A stretch of 64,000 nt of DNA from Hungatella hathewayi (GTDB lineage: Bacteria > Bacillota > Clostridia > Lachnospirales > Lachnospiraceae): contig CP102274.1 in assembly GCA_025149285.1 (NCBI GenBank), forward strand, positions 6,552,489 through 6,616,488, read 5' to 3'. This document shows positions 32,352 to 41,053 of the stretch, piece after piece. Within the stretch, counting starts at the first letter, position 1. Each line of letters begins with the position of its first letter. A model generated the notes under the pieces. That model saw nothing but the letters and a program-made list of their open reading frames with translations, searched no databases and was not told the origin of the DNA. A program made the position numbers and the translations under genes.

Positions 32352-33265
32352 GATTTCGCCCTCCTTCTGCTCAACCCGTGTTTCCTTCCCGCTTCTTCAT
32401 CGCGGTCTGCGAAAACGGTGTTCAGTAATACGGTAACCACCAGGCAGATGATGATGAAAATGACGCCGATGGCATTGCCGTAGCCATACTTGAACGCTTT
32501 AAACGCCTGCTGATATAAGTAGTTCGCCGCAAACTGCGTGCTGTTGCCGGGTCCGCCGTTCGTAAGCAGGTACACGGTTTCCATCTGTTTTAATGCGGAT
32601 ATGACCGCCATGGTCACATTTACCTGAATCACCGGCTTCATCAGCGGAAGGGTGATCCGCAGAAATGTGGTTTTCTGGTTGGCCCCGTCAATTGCCGCCG
32701 CCTCATACAGGGTAGGGTCTATATTTTTGATTCCCGTGTGGTAAATTAACATTCCCCAGCCGAATCCATGCCAGATCAGCACGATCAGTACCGACCAGAT
32801 GGCCCTGCCCTGGCTGAGCCAGTTGATTCCGCCTTTTCCGCCAAACAGCTTGATAATATTGTTTAACAGGCCGAAATCGGGATTATAGATAAATTTCCAC
32901 AGGTATGCGATAACCGCTACGGAGATAACATTGGGCACAAAGTACACGCAGCGGAAAAAACCTTCTCCCCGCCCTCCCAGCTTATCCAGCACTGCCGCCA
33001 CGATCAGCGCCAGCGGATGCTGAATGCAGATGAAGCCGATGGCTAAGAGGAGCGAATTCTTGAGGGAGGTCCAGAAAACCTGATCCTTCATCAGTCTGTG
33101 ATAATTCTCCAGTCCAATATAATTGTAGGAACCCATTCCGGAGTAGTCTGTAAATCCGTAATAAACACTGAGGCAAATGGGAGCCAGAATCGCAAACACG
33201 AACAGCAGCAGGCCCGGAAGGACAAGGCTTAGAATGACCAGTTTGTTGCTGTATAATTTTTTCAT
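32348..33265 (-). CDS. Sugar ABC transporter permease, MalF-like
   Basis: A 305-residue permease with six hydrophobic helices and EAA loop TLYEAAAIDGANQKTTFLRITLPL around residues 195-215. The C-terminal tail (FADRDEEAGRKHGLSRRRAKS) is strongly basic. AAAGGGG precedes ATG 33265, shortly after a strong hairpin that separates it from the binding-protein gene. Confidence 0.94.
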   Translation of the reverse strand: MKKLYSNKLVILSLVLPGLLLFVFAILAPICLSVYYGFTDYSGMGSYNYIGLENYHRLMKDQVFWTSLKNSLLLAIGFICIQHPLALIVAAVLDKLGGRGEGFFRCVYFVPNVISVAVIAYLWKFIYNPDFGLLNNIIKLFGGKGGINWLSQGRAIWSVLIVLIWHGFGWGMLIYHTGIKNIDPTLYEAAAIDGANQKTTFLRITLPLMKPVIQVNVTMAVISALKQMETVYLLTNGGPGNSTQFAANYLYQQAFKAFKYGYGNAIGVIFIIICLVVTVLLNTVFADRDEEAGRKHGLSRRRAKS

Positions 33266-33285
33266 AAACTTCCCCTTTCTGAAAG

Positions 33286-33319
33286 TTACGGCCGCCGGTT
33301 TATTCTCCGGCGGCCGTAA
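33286..33319 (-). other. Strong intercistronic hairpin after binding-protein gene
   Basis: A perfect 13-bp stem, TTACGGCCGCCGG/CCGGCGGCCGTAA, with an 8-nt loop and no T tract on the minus strand. It is more like a message-stabilising or processing element than a full terminator. Confidence 0.7.
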
Positions 33320-33344
33320 TCAGCTTACACTTTTTCTCTGTTCA

Positions 33345-34643
33345 TTATTTGCATGCTTCGCCGATTTTAGAAAGGAACTCATCCACCGTGATTGTGCCGT
33401 TGGAAACACTCTGGATTTCACTTTCAATGCTGGTCTTGAATGCGGATGGGCCGCAGTCATTGACCGGTGTCCCGGATACCCTGGAGGCCCCGTTTACTGC
33501 TTCTACGAACTGCATCTGAAGCTTCGTCTCTTTCCCGCTCATGTAGCTGGTCTGATCCTGCGCCGACATGCCTACGCCATTCTCCCAGCCATACTTGGAT
33601 AACTTATCCGGCTGATACATATAGTTTAAGAATTTGATCGCTTCTTCTTTTACCTCAGATTTCGCAGACACCGCATAACCGCCGCCGTTCCACGCCGCAA
33701 TATCTGTAGCCGCGCCTTTTCCTCCGGCAATCGTCGGCATGGTGAACACTCTGATATTGGTTCTGACCTCTTCCGGGATGTCTTCGTTCATGGCCATGGA
33801 AGCCTCCCAGCTTCCCATGTAGAACATGGCCGCCTGGCCATTGGTAAACAAGTTCATGGCCGTTCCGTAATCCTGAGAATCGTAACCATTCTGGAACAGG
33901 CCGGCGTCCGCCGTCTCTTTTAAAATCTCTGTCGCCTGTTTGAATGCCGGGTCCGTAAAGTCCCCTGTGCTCACTGCGTTGCTGACAATGCCCGTATAGT
34001 CTCCGGTCAGTTTAAAGAGGATATCAGACAGGTAGATTGCCATCGGCCAGCCGTCTCCGCCATCCATGGCCAGTGGTGTAATCCCCGCACCGCTGATTTT
34101 CTGAGCCAGGTCTAATAATTCATCATACGCAGCGGGTACTTCCCAGCCGTTGTCCTTGAACATTTTCTCATTATAATAGAAGCCGGCCACGTCTGTGTTT
34201 CTGGGAAGGCCATACAGCTTGCCATCTTTCTTAAAGCCTTCCAGGGAACCGGAGATAAAACCATAATCCGCATAGTCTGCCTCATTTAACTCAGCAAGCA
34301 CTCCCGCATCCAGCACCTCGTCTAAGAAGGACGGCTGTCCCCAGATACTGACGACGTCCGGCATGCCCTCCATGGAGTATGCCTTGAACTTCGTCTTATA
34401 CGCTTCCTCGTCCAGAGCTTCCACTTCGATTTTCACATTCGTATTTTCCTTCATGTAGTCATCGATAATCATCTGTTCCACCAGACCCTGACCATTTTTT
34501 CTATCCGGCAGGTTCGAGAATACTTTTAATGTAATGGTGCCGTTGTCATTTTTTGCCGTTGTCTCCGATTTGGAACCACAGCCTGTTAAAGACGATGCCA
34601 GCATGGCCGCCGCCAGTACCACCGATACTAATTTATGCTTCAT
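33345..34643 (-). CDS. Sugar ABC transporter substrate-binding lipoprotein
   Basis: A 432-residue family 1 solute-binding protein with lipoprotein signal ending LTGC near residue 22. The mature part shows KVFSNLPDRKNGQG, DYMKENTNVKIEVE, MPDVVSIWGQPSF, LYGLPRNTDVAGFYYNEKMF, GQAAMFYMGSWEAS and a C-terminal helix GTITVDEFLSKIGEACK, all in the order expected for this family. ATG 34643 has GGGAGG upstream. It is first in the operon with two permeases and the YesMN-type pair; no glycosidase is attached, so the sugar cannot be guessed. Confidence 0.94.
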   Translation of the reverse strand: MKHKLVSVVLAAAMLASSLTGCGSKSETTAKNDNGTITLKVFSNLPDRKNGQGLVEQMIIDDYMKENTNVKIEVEALDEEAYKTKFKAYSMEGMPDVVSIWGQPSFLDEVLDAGVLAELNEADYADYGFISGSLEGFKKDGKLYGLPRNTDVAGFYYNEKMFKDNGWEVPAAYDELLDLAQKISGAGITPLAMDGGDGWPMAIYLSDILFKLTGDYTGIVSNAVSTGDFTDPAFKQATEILKETADAGLFQNGYDSQDYGTAMNLFTNGQAAMFYMGSWEASMAMNEDIPEEVRTNIRVFTMPTIAGGKGAATDIAAWNGGGYAVSAKSEVKEEAIKFLNYMYQPDKLSKYGWENGVGMSAQDQTSYMSGKETKLQMQFVEAVNGASRVSGTPVNDCGPSAFKTSIESEIQSVSNGTITVDEFLSKIGEACK

Positions 34644-34831
34644 GATTGAAACCTCCCTGTTTTGTCTTATATTCAACTCTCTGCGCGCGCTTTTTATTTG
34701 ATAGTTAAATTCTACCATCGGTTATATGGAAAAAACAGAGACTAAATTTCTAAAAGGGTGCAATATTTTCATATTCAATTGGCTGGACTGGTGGGTGAAC
34801 CCTTTCTGAAACAACGAGCTTCTTACTGAAC

Positions 34832-34869
34832 AAAAAAGGCGATGGTACAGGATCCGCCTGCCTCATCGC
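34832..34869 (-). terminator. Terminator overlapping the YjbR stop codon
   Basis: On the minus strand GCGATG pairs with CATCGC and is followed by six T; the left arm includes the last sense codon and stop of the gene. Confidence 0.65.
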
Positions 34870-35204
34870 TTTTCCATTGTCAGATCATAACTTTCACCGA
34901 TCATTCTCTTTATATCCTGATCCGGAACCGTACCATCCAGTAAAATCGTATTCCAATACTTCTTATTAAGATGGTACCCCGGAAGTACGCCCGGAAATGC
35001 ATTTCTCCAGAATTCCGTCCATTCCGGATCACATTTCACATTCACGCAGGTATTTCCCTCACGCGTATAAATCCACGCGAATACTTTCTTATTCTTTCTA
35101 TGCCGAATCACCGCCCACTCCGTGTCATGGAACGGATAGTCTTCATAGACGTCCGAATAGGTCAGGCAGTATTTTATTAAGTCCTGTTTTGTCTTCATCG
35201 CCAT
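34863..35204 (-). CDS. MmcQ/YjbR family protein
   Basis: A 113-residue small protein of the MmcQ/YjbR double-stranded-DNA-binding-like fold. Features are DLIKYCLTYSDVYEDYPFHDTEWAVIRH, KVFAWIYTREG, VNVKCDPEWTEFWR, LPGYHLNKKYWNTILLDGTV and the C-terminal MIGESYDL, matching the family order and length. Its cellular role is unknown. AGGGGG precedes ATG 35204. Single gene. Confidence 0.9.
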   Translation of the reverse strand: MAMKTKQDLIKYCLTYSDVYEDYPFHDTEWAVIRHRKNKKVFAWIYTREGNTCVNVKCDPEWTEFWRNAFPGVLPGYHLNKKYWNTILLDGTVPDQDIKRMIGESYDLTMEKR

Positions 35205-35373
35205 AGCATATCCCCCTGATTATATCACACAGATACTTTTCCTTATTTATTATACTGCGTTCTCCCCAGCGTTACAACGTTTTCACCTTATTGTAACAGC
35301 CGTTTTTATTAATTGATCAATATTCATCATAGCTTATTACCGGTAAAGAATTTTTAAATGTTCCCTTTTTTAG

Positions 35374-35402
35374 TTGACAGCCATCCTGTTATCTCTTAAA
35401 TT
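35374..35402 (+). promoter_or_regulatory. Promoter of the 35446 lipoprotein gene
   Basis: TTGACA at 35374-35379, a 17-bp spacer, then TAAATT at 35397-35402. Confidence 0.6.
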
Positions 35403-35445
35403 AGATATATAGAAAACGACATGTCTCTTTTGAAAGGAACCCGAT

Positions 35446-36093
35446 ATGAGAAACCTGGTATTAAACACTTTTCTGACACTCATTGGGACTGTTGCAGCAC
35501 TTACATTATCCGGCTGTCAACAGACTGAACAAACAGCCGCTCAGAATGAGACCGTTGTCTTTCAGCTGACTCCCTCCACCGCAGGCGTTGGCGAATTTCT
35601 CAGGCAGTTTAAAGGTTACGAGACCACATACGACCAGGATATCTGTTATAATATAACACCAAAGGATATTACAGACCGCTATGATTTTTGCATATTTAAG
35701 TATGATACATCCTGTGGCAGTTTTTTGTCGTATGATAAGGAAGTATATCCGCTTGGCATATGGTTTGGGGGATACGGCGTGACCTCCTTTGCTGTCTCCG
35801 ACTTAAATCAGGACGGCTATTTTGAACTGTTCTTCACCTATTCCTGGGGCTCCGGTGCGCATCGCTCCCTCGTCGGATACTTTGATTCTGCCACAAAGGA
35901 AACCATTCTCCCTGATTTCATTTACTGGGGAAATGATATGGTATTAAATACAGACAGCAACGGGATTTTAGGGATTTACCATGCAGACTGCGATATTGAA
36001 TCCTTTGTAGACATTGAAATGGAGGCGAAAGACAGGTTAGCCTCTATTGTATGGGAATCTCAGGAAATATCTGTTGTGGAAGAGACTGAATAG
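35446..36093 (+). CDS. Hypothetical lipoprotein with FG-GAP-like segment
   Basis: A 215-residue predicted lipoprotein: signal peptide with lipobox LSGC near residue 24. The mature part contains AVSDLNQDGYFELFFTYSWGSGAHRS, whose DLNQDGYFEL resembles a calcium-binding FG-GAP/VCBS blade, but only one such motif is present, so a full propeller is not supported. GAAAGGAA precedes the ATG. Single gene with its own promoter and terminator. Function unknown. Confidence 0.8.
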   Translation: MRNLVLNTFLTLIGTVAALTLSGCQQTEQTAAQNETVVFQLTPSTAGVGEFLRQFKGYETTYDQDICYNITPKDITDRYDFCIFKYDTSCGSFLSYDKEVYPLGIWFGGYGVTSFAVSDLNQDGYFELFFTYSWGSGAHRSLVGYFDSATKETILPDFIYWGNDMVLNTDSNGILGIYHADCDIESFVDIEMEAKDRLASIVWESQEISVVEETE

Positions 36094-36100
36094 CAAAACT

Positions 36101-36128
36101 CCCCGTTGAGAACAACGGGGGATTTTCT
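36101..36128 (+). terminator. Terminator after the 35446 lipoprotein gene
   Basis: CCCCGTT pairs with AACGGGG around a 6-nt loop, followed by GATTTTCTTT. Confidence 0.8.
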
Positions 36129-36166
36129 TTATACTGCAGCCACAGCCACCAATATACCCATATCTG

Positions 36167-37351
36167 TCAAGGCCGGAACCTGCTGTACACCTTCCCCGGC
36201 TGTATTCCGCCTCTGTAACTCGCCATCTCACTAACCGTCACCAGCTGAAATCCCATAGCTTTCAATTTTGGGATAATAACCTCTGCCGCATCAGCCGTAG
36301 GACCGTATATATCATGCATCAGTATGATATCGCCGTCTTTTACATGGCCGATTACCGCATCAATCGTTTTCTGCTTATTCTTGGTTTTCCAATCCAGAGT
36401 ATCGATAGACCAAAGCACTGCAGACATTCCCATAGATCCTACGGTCTTCATCGACACATCATTCTTTGCACCGCCCGGCGGCCGCATGAGCACCGGTGAT
36501 ACGCCTCCTGCCATGCGGATATGATCATTGGTCTGCTCTAACTGGGACTGAATCCCGGCCGCGCTCAGCTTCGTAATTGCTTTATGCTCATACGTATGAT
36601 TGGCCACTTCACAGCCCAGTGCGGTCATCCTCGCTACCGCCGCCGTATTGGCTTTTCCCTTCACCCGGTTTCCCACCATAAAGAAGGTGGCACATCCACC
36701 GTTTGCCTCCAGACTGTCCAGAATCCGGTTGGTAACGGGTGCGTGGGGTCCATCGTCAAAGGTCAGTGCAACCATAGGCCGGTTTGGATCAATACCGGTT
36801 TTCTCCGCTTTTTCGCCGGGAATGGCTGCACCTTTTGTAATGACTGTCATGCGCATTCCTGTGATTTTAAGCCCGCTTCCCTCCTGGCCTGCTGTGCCCT
36901 CATCGTTTCTAACCCAGGGAGACCATGTCCCATTCTGCTGAATGGAGTAGCAGACATCGTACAAATCTTTCAGTCCTCCGGTCAACCGCATACAGAGAGC
37001 GGCAGCCGGCGCTTCTCCCTCCGTATGCCCCGCCATCACAGCTCCAGCCGTCCATTCCGTCCAGCCGGAACCGCTCACCTCCACCTGGTATTCCAGGCCG
37101 CCGGTGACGTTCTGGGGCTTGTTGAGTAAAACAGCCTGAAAACCTGTCATATAAGTACCTTCCGGTGCAGTGTACGGTGTATCATCTGCCTGCTTATCAC
37201 TCCAGGCAGTGGGATAATTGAATGCCTGATAGCTTATTTTTACAGGCTCCTCCGCCCGGGCGCTGATTGCCTGCACGGGAGCCTGGATCGTACCTGCAAA
37301 GACCAGAAATACCAGTGCCAATGCTTTTATTTTCCTATGTAATCGTTTCAT
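36167..37351 (-). CDS. Secreted polysaccharide deacetylase with ChW repeats
   Basis: A 394-residue secreted enzyme. A signal peptide (residues 1-32, ending SARA) precedes two clostridial hydrophobic ChW repeats (about 37-170; GWTEWTAGAVMAGHTEG, GTWSPWVRNDEGTAG), probably for cell-surface or protein binding. The NodB/carbohydrate esterase 4 domain (about 190-385) has the metal triad Asp in LTFDDGPH and the HTYEH histidines, plus RPPGG. Such enzymes N-deacetylate peptidoglycan or chitin-like sugars and may confer lysozyme resistance. The leader is unusually purine-rich. AGAGG precedes ATG 37351. Confidence 0.92.
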   Translation of the reverse strand: MKRLHRKIKALALVFLVFAGTIQAPVQAISARAEEPVKISYQAFNYPTAWSDKQADDTPYTAPEGTYMTGFQAVLLNKPQNVTGGLEYQVEVSGSGWTEWTAGAVMAGHTEGEAPAAALCMRLTGGLKDLYDVCYSIQQNGTWSPWVRNDEGTAGQEGSGLKITGMRMTVITKGAAIPGEKAEKTGIDPNRPMVALTFDDGPHAPVTNRILDSLEANGGCATFFMVGNRVKGKANTAAVARMTALGCEVANHTYEHKAITKLSAAGIQSQLEQTNDHIRMAGGVSPVLMRPPGGAKNDVSMKTVGSMGMSAVLWSIDTLDWKTKNKQKTIDAVIGHVKDGDIILMHDIYGPTADAAEVIIPKLKAMGFQLVTVSEMASYRGGIQPGKVYSRFRP

Positions 37352-37588
37352 CCTGTTACCTCTTATCTCTTTTCTCTTATCTTTATCTGTCTTTTCTTTA
37401 TCTGTCTTTCCCTCTTAACCTCTAACTATAATCTTTAGACGAGCCACAAAAAAGAAAAGTTTCAACCATGTAAAACTTTATGAAATATTTTATTCCTCCC
37501 GTATTATATCACCTATTCCGAGTAAGCTTAAAAGGGATCTGCTGGAAGACAGCCCGCCAGAATAAACGCATTGTTTCGTAAGAGTCAA

Positions 37589-37676
37589 AATAACAGTGAG
37601 AAAAAATCGAAATAGCAGTAAGCAAAGATCAGAACAGCAGTAAATAAAGATCAAAACAGCAGTAAGTAAAGATCAG
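37589..37676. repeat. 22-bp tandem repeat, four units
   Basis: Four adjacent 22-bp units at 37589, 37611, 37633 and 37655. Units 2 to 4 share AACAGCAGTAA-TAAAGATCA with one to three differences; unit 1 is more diverged. There are no spacers, and the + strand has no gene across it. Confidence 0.85.
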
Positions 37677-37684
37677 AACATCAC

Positions 37685-37716
37685 AAAAAAGAGACTCCCC
37701 CAAAAAGAAAAGTCTC
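37685..37716 (-). terminator. Terminator after the zinc-ribbon gene
   Basis: On the minus strand GAGACT pairs with AGTCTC, followed by six T. Confidence 0.6.
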
Positions 37717-37766
37717 CTGTCATTGCTCTCTTGCCCGATCTGCTGCATGCGCCCAGTCACTATATG

Positions 37767-38147
37767 TTAAAACTTCCTGCCACATTTGGGGCAGTACTCA
37801 AAATCTTCTTCCGTCTCATACCCGCAGGCTTCACAATGCTTCCGGTTCCAGCCGGATGTTCTGCGGCCTGCCTGTACAAGTGTTAAATCTGTCTCGGTTA
37901 TATCGGCCTGTTCACCGTGTCCCAGCCGTTTTCCAACCTCCGGGTCCAGCTCATAAACAGTGCTGCAGCATGACATCTGTACGTAATAATGGCGGTTCCA
38001 TTTTATAATGGGAATGAAAAAAAGGCTGAAATAGGAGTATGTCATAAAAACCTGATACCGTCCGTAACCGCCGCATTGCGCACAGATAACGGTCTTCGCA
38101 TAATCCAGCATTTTCTTCCCCTGACTGATTCCAAAAACGAAAAACAT
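37767..38147 (-). CDS. Zinc-ribbon protein
   Basis: A 126-residue protein with two Cys clusters. The N-terminal half has CAQCGGYGRYQV near residue 22 and SCCSTVYELD near residue 60, with a hydrophobic SYFSLFFIPIIKWNRHYYV between. The C-terminal 25 residues form a typical zinc ribbon, CEACGYETEEDFEYCPKCGRKF. This arrangement is common in short Firmicutes zinc-ribbon proteins of unknown role. AAGGAG precedes ATG 38147. Confidence 0.85.
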   Translation of the reverse strand: MFFVFGISQGKKMLDYAKTVICAQCGGYGRYQVFMTYSYFSLFFIPIIKWNRHYYVQMSCCSTVYELDPEVGKRLGHGEQADITETDLTLVQAGRRTSGWNRKHCEACGYETEEDFEYCPKCGRKF

Positions 38148-38317
38148 AGTAAATCTCCTTCACGAGTAAATTTATAGATTTCAGTATACCATATTTTTTA
38201 TATTCTGCTAATAATCTTTACAGAAATCCGCCTTGAACTTTTACAGACAAACCATTTATAATAAGCGTAAACTATCACAGTCTGCCATTTGCAGGCCGCA
38301 AGAGGAGGAAATATATC

Positions 38318-38911
38318 TTGAAAAAAATGATACTGGTAACCTCACCGCCGGCATGCGGAAAAACCTACATCTCGAAACAACTGGCAAAAAATCTGAAACA
38401 CGTCGTCTACCTGGACAAAGATACCCTGATCGTCCTGTCAAACCGTATTTTCGATGTGGCGGGCGAGGAGCGCAACAGAAGTTCCGATTTTTTTGAATCC
38501 AATATCCGGAATTTTGAATACGAGGCTATTATCAATATTGCCATGGAGGCATTGGATTATGATGATATCGTCCTGATTAACGCACCATTTACCCGTGAAA
38601 TACGCAGCCCGGAATACATGGATCAGTTCCGGAAACGGCTGGCAGCCAAAAATGCCCGGCTGGAAATCATCTGGGTTGTAACAGATCCCGAGATCTGCCA
38701 CCAGCGCATGATCCGGCGCAACTCCAGCCGCGACACCTGGAAACTGGAAAACTGGGATCAGTATATCAGCGGCGTGGATTTTTCCATTCCTTCAGCCATC
38801 GACCGGCCGGACAGTTCTGAGGATGACCTCCTGTTATTCTATAACTCCACCGATCAGGAGTACCAGGAATCCATGAAACGAATTGTTGGAATTCTGGAAG
38901 AAGACTGCTGA
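38318..38911 (+). CDS. P-loop kinase-like ATPase (AAA_33 type)
   Basis: A 197-residue cytosolic P-loop protein. Walker A reads SPPACGKTY at residues 9-17, Walker B-like IVLINAPF near residue 88, and a lid region with VVTDPEICHQRMIRRNSSRDTW holds Arg residues, as in small-molecule and nucleoside kinases. Substrate unknown. The start is TTG 38318, with AGAGGAGG at a spacing of 9; the next ATG at 38327 is too far from that site. It is convergent with the aldehyde dehydrogenase gene. Confidence 0.82.
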   Translation: MKKMILVTSPPACGKTYISKQLAKNLKHVVYLDKDTLIVLSNRIFDVAGEERNRSSDFFESNIRNFEYEAIINIAMEALDYDDIVLINAPFTREIRSPEYMDQFRKRLAAKNARLEIIWVVTDPEICHQRMIRRNSSRDTWKLENWDQYISGVDFSIPSAIDRPDSSEDDLLLFYNSTDQEYQESMKRIVGILEEDC

Positions 38912-38931
38912 GTGAAAGGAAAGATACAAAA

Positions 38932-38999
38932 GCCGGCCAGACCGGCCGTATACAGAATCTTCCTTACTGGATATTCCTGTACACAGCAGTCTGGCCGGC
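38932..38999. terminator. Bidirectional terminator with long loop
   Basis: GCCGGCCAGAC (38932-38942) pairs perfectly with GTCTGGCCGGC (38989-38999) around a 46-nt loop, flanked by AAAA and ATTTT. It separates two convergent genes. Confidence 0.7.
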
Positions 39000-39034
39000 A
39001 TTTTATGATCGAGATCCGATTCCGCTGCGGCGGA

Positions 39035-40510
39035 TTAATAAAATCCCGATGGATTCTCAGACAAATTAATCATAATGTTCTTCATCTGAGTATAGTGCTC
39101 CAGAATAACCTTATGGGTCTCGCGGCCGATTCCCGACTTCTTGTATCCGCCGAATGGCGCGCCGGCCGGGATGGCGTTATACGTGTTCACCCACATACGG
39201 CCTGTTTCGATTGCGCGGCAGACACGGACAGCCCGGTTGATATCGCGGGTCCACACGGCACCGCCCAGTCCGTACTCACTCTCATTGGCCATATGGATGA
39301 CCTCCTCCTCATCCTTAAATTTCATCACAACTGCTACCGGTCCGAAGATCTCTTCCTGCGCAACCCGCATGTCGTTCGTCACATCTACCAGCAGTGTCGG
39401 CTTTAAGAAGCATCCCTTTGCCAGTTCTCCCTCCGTGATTCGTTCACCGCCGCAGGCTACTCTTGCTCCCTCCTTCTTTCCAATCTCTATGTAATCCAGA
39501 ATCTTATTTAAATGTGCCTCGTAAATCTGAGATCCCATCATCGTGTCCGCTTCCCAGGGAAGCCCCACTTTTACACTGTTAAACTTCGCAACCGCCTCTT
39601 CCACAAACCGGTCATAGATATCTTCATGCACAAACACACGGGAACCGGCGCAGCATACCTGACCCTGATTGAAAAGAATTCCCAGCTGAAGGCCATCCAT
39701 CGCCATATCCCATTTGCAGTCCGGGAAGAAAATATTGGCCGATTTGCCGCCCAGTTCCAGGGTGGATGGAATTAATTTTTCCGAAGCCGCACAGCCCACC
39801 TGGCAGCCTACTTCGGAAGAACCTGTAAATGCCAGCTTCCGGAAGCCTGGATGCTCCAGCATATACTGGCCTGACTTCGATCCTCTGCCTGTCACAATAT
39901 TAAAAACACCCGGAGGCAAAATTCCGTCGATCAGCTTCGCCAGCTCCAATACGCTTAAAGAGGTATAGCTGGAAGGCTTAAATACCGTACAGCAGCCTGC
40001 TGCCAGCACAGGTGCAAGCTTCCATGCCGCCATTAAAAACGGGAAATTCCACGGTACAATCTGGCCCACGACGCCAATCGGTTCCCTTAAAATCAGGCTC
40101 AGCGTATTCTCATCCAGCATGGCCGCCTCACCTTCTTCCGTCCTCACCGCTCCGGCAAAATAACGGAAATGGTCGGCCGCATACGGAATATCAATCGCCA
40201 TGGTCTCCCGGATCGGTTTTCCATTGTCCAAAGTCTCCAAAAGCGCCAGTTTTTCCTTATTCTGATCGATCACACCCGCAATCTTTAACAGCGCATCTGC
40301 CCTCTCCGCAGGCGTCGTCTTTTTCCAGCTCTCCCACGCAGCCCAAGCGGCGTCCACCGCAGCGTCCACATCCTCTCTCGTAGCTTCCGCACATGTGGAC
40401 AGATATTCCCCATTAGCCGGACAGTAGGATTTGAATGTACCGCCATCGGAAGCGTCGACCCACTGGCCGTTGATGTACAGGTTATAGCTCTCTCTTGCTA
40501 CATTTTCCAT
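39035..40510 (-). CDS. NAD(P)-dependent aldehyde dehydrogenase
   Basis: A 491-residue aldehyde dehydrogenase superfamily enzyme that oxidises an aldehyde to an acid. Visible motifs are QIVPWNFPFLMAAWKLAP, VTGRG and FTGSSEVG in cofactor binding, the general base Glu in LELGGKSANIFF, the catalytic Cys in FNQGQVCCAGSRVFV, and QEEIFGPVAVV. Ends FGGYKKSGIGRETHKVILEHYTQMKNI, typical of the betaine/phenylacetaldehyde-like group; the real substrate cannot be told. ATG 40510 has GGAG upstream. No partner genes adjoin. Confidence 0.94.
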   Translation of the reverse strand: MENVARESYNLYINGQWVDASDGGTFKSYCPANGEYLSTCAEATREDVDAAVDAAWAAWESWKKTTPAERADALLKIAGVIDQNKEKLALLETLDNGKPIRETMAIDIPYAADHFRYFAGAVRTEEGEAAMLDENTLSLILREPIGVVGQIVPWNFPFLMAAWKLAPVLAAGCCTVFKPSSYTSLSVLELAKLIDGILPPGVFNIVTGRGSKSGQYMLEHPGFRKLAFTGSSEVGCQVGCAASEKLIPSTLELGGKSANIFFPDCKWDMAMDGLQLGILFNQGQVCCAGSRVFVHEDIYDRFVEEAVAKFNSVKVGLPWEADTMMGSQIYEAHLNKILDYIEIGKKEGARVACGGERITEGELAKGCFLKPTLLVDVTNDMRVAQEEIFGPVAVVMKFKDEEEVIHMANESEYGLGGAVWTRDINRAVRVCRAIETGRMWVNTYNAIPAGAPFGGYKKSGIGRETHKVILEHYTQMKNIMINLSENPSGFY

Positions 40511-40773
40511 ATCATGTCTCCTTCCTGATAAAAATTTTGGTGCAGGGCATTCTCCGCGACCCTGCCGCACTCTTTTGTTCTATTTTCAGTATAGCAGTTC
40601 GCAAAAACAATAGCAACAATAGATATTTTATTCACAATTAATTCTATTATTTTTGTATATATTATACATTTTCTGACAAATTTATGTTTTGATCGTTAAT
40701 TAACTATCAAAATCTTTTTTAGATTAAAGGTACTTCTGCATAACCCAAATGGCAGAATCTCATTCCAGATAAA

Positions 40774-40825
40774 TAAAAAAGCGGGAGAACTGCCAAGACC
40801 CAAGGGCCTGTCAATTCTCCCACCG
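40774..40825 (-). terminator. Terminator after the DUF378 gene
   Basis: On the minus strand GGGAGAA pairs with TTCTCCC around a 25-nt loop and is followed by GCTTTTTTA. Confidence 0.7.
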
Positions 40826-40837
40826 TTTTCCTGTTAA

Positions 40838-41050
40838 CTATCTTTCTGTACTTACTTCTGAGCGACCATAAAAGGTGAGCAGGTATAATCCGCAGATTCC
40901 TACCAGCGCATATACAATTCTGGATATCCAGGACATGCTGCCGAAAAGGAATGACACCAGATTAAAATTGAAGAATCCTACCAGACCCCAGTTTACCGCG
41001 CCGATAATGGCAATGGTAAGGGCCGTATAGTCCAATGCTTTGTTACCCAT
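40838..41050 (-). CDS. DUF378 small membrane protein
   Basis: A 70-residue membrane protein with two hydrophobic helices (LTIAIIGAVNWGLVGFF, ISRIVYALVGICGLYLL). The IGAVNWGLVGFFNFNLV core is the hallmark of DUF378. Function unknown. AAGGAGG, supplied by repeat copy C, lies 7 bp before ATG 41050. Confidence 0.9.
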   Translation of the reverse strand: MGNKALDYTALTIAIIGAVNWGLVGFFNFNLVSFLFGSMSWISRIVYALVGICGLYLLTFYGRSEVSTER

Positions 41051-41053
41051 GGC

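Larger units (their letters stand above)
37352..37766. other. Intergenic region with purine-rich leader and tandem repeat
   Basis: A gap of 415 bp. On the minus strand, about 37352-37420 is almost all A and G and includes a 14-bp direct repeat (37381-37394 and 37396-37409), forming the deacetylase leader. A 22-bp tandem repeat lies at 37589-37676 and a terminator at 37685-37716. No gene is seen. Confidence 0.7.

Noticed and set aside
37589..37676. Possible CRISPR array
   Set aside because: The units are contiguous 22-bp repeats without unique spacers, and no cas genes are near.
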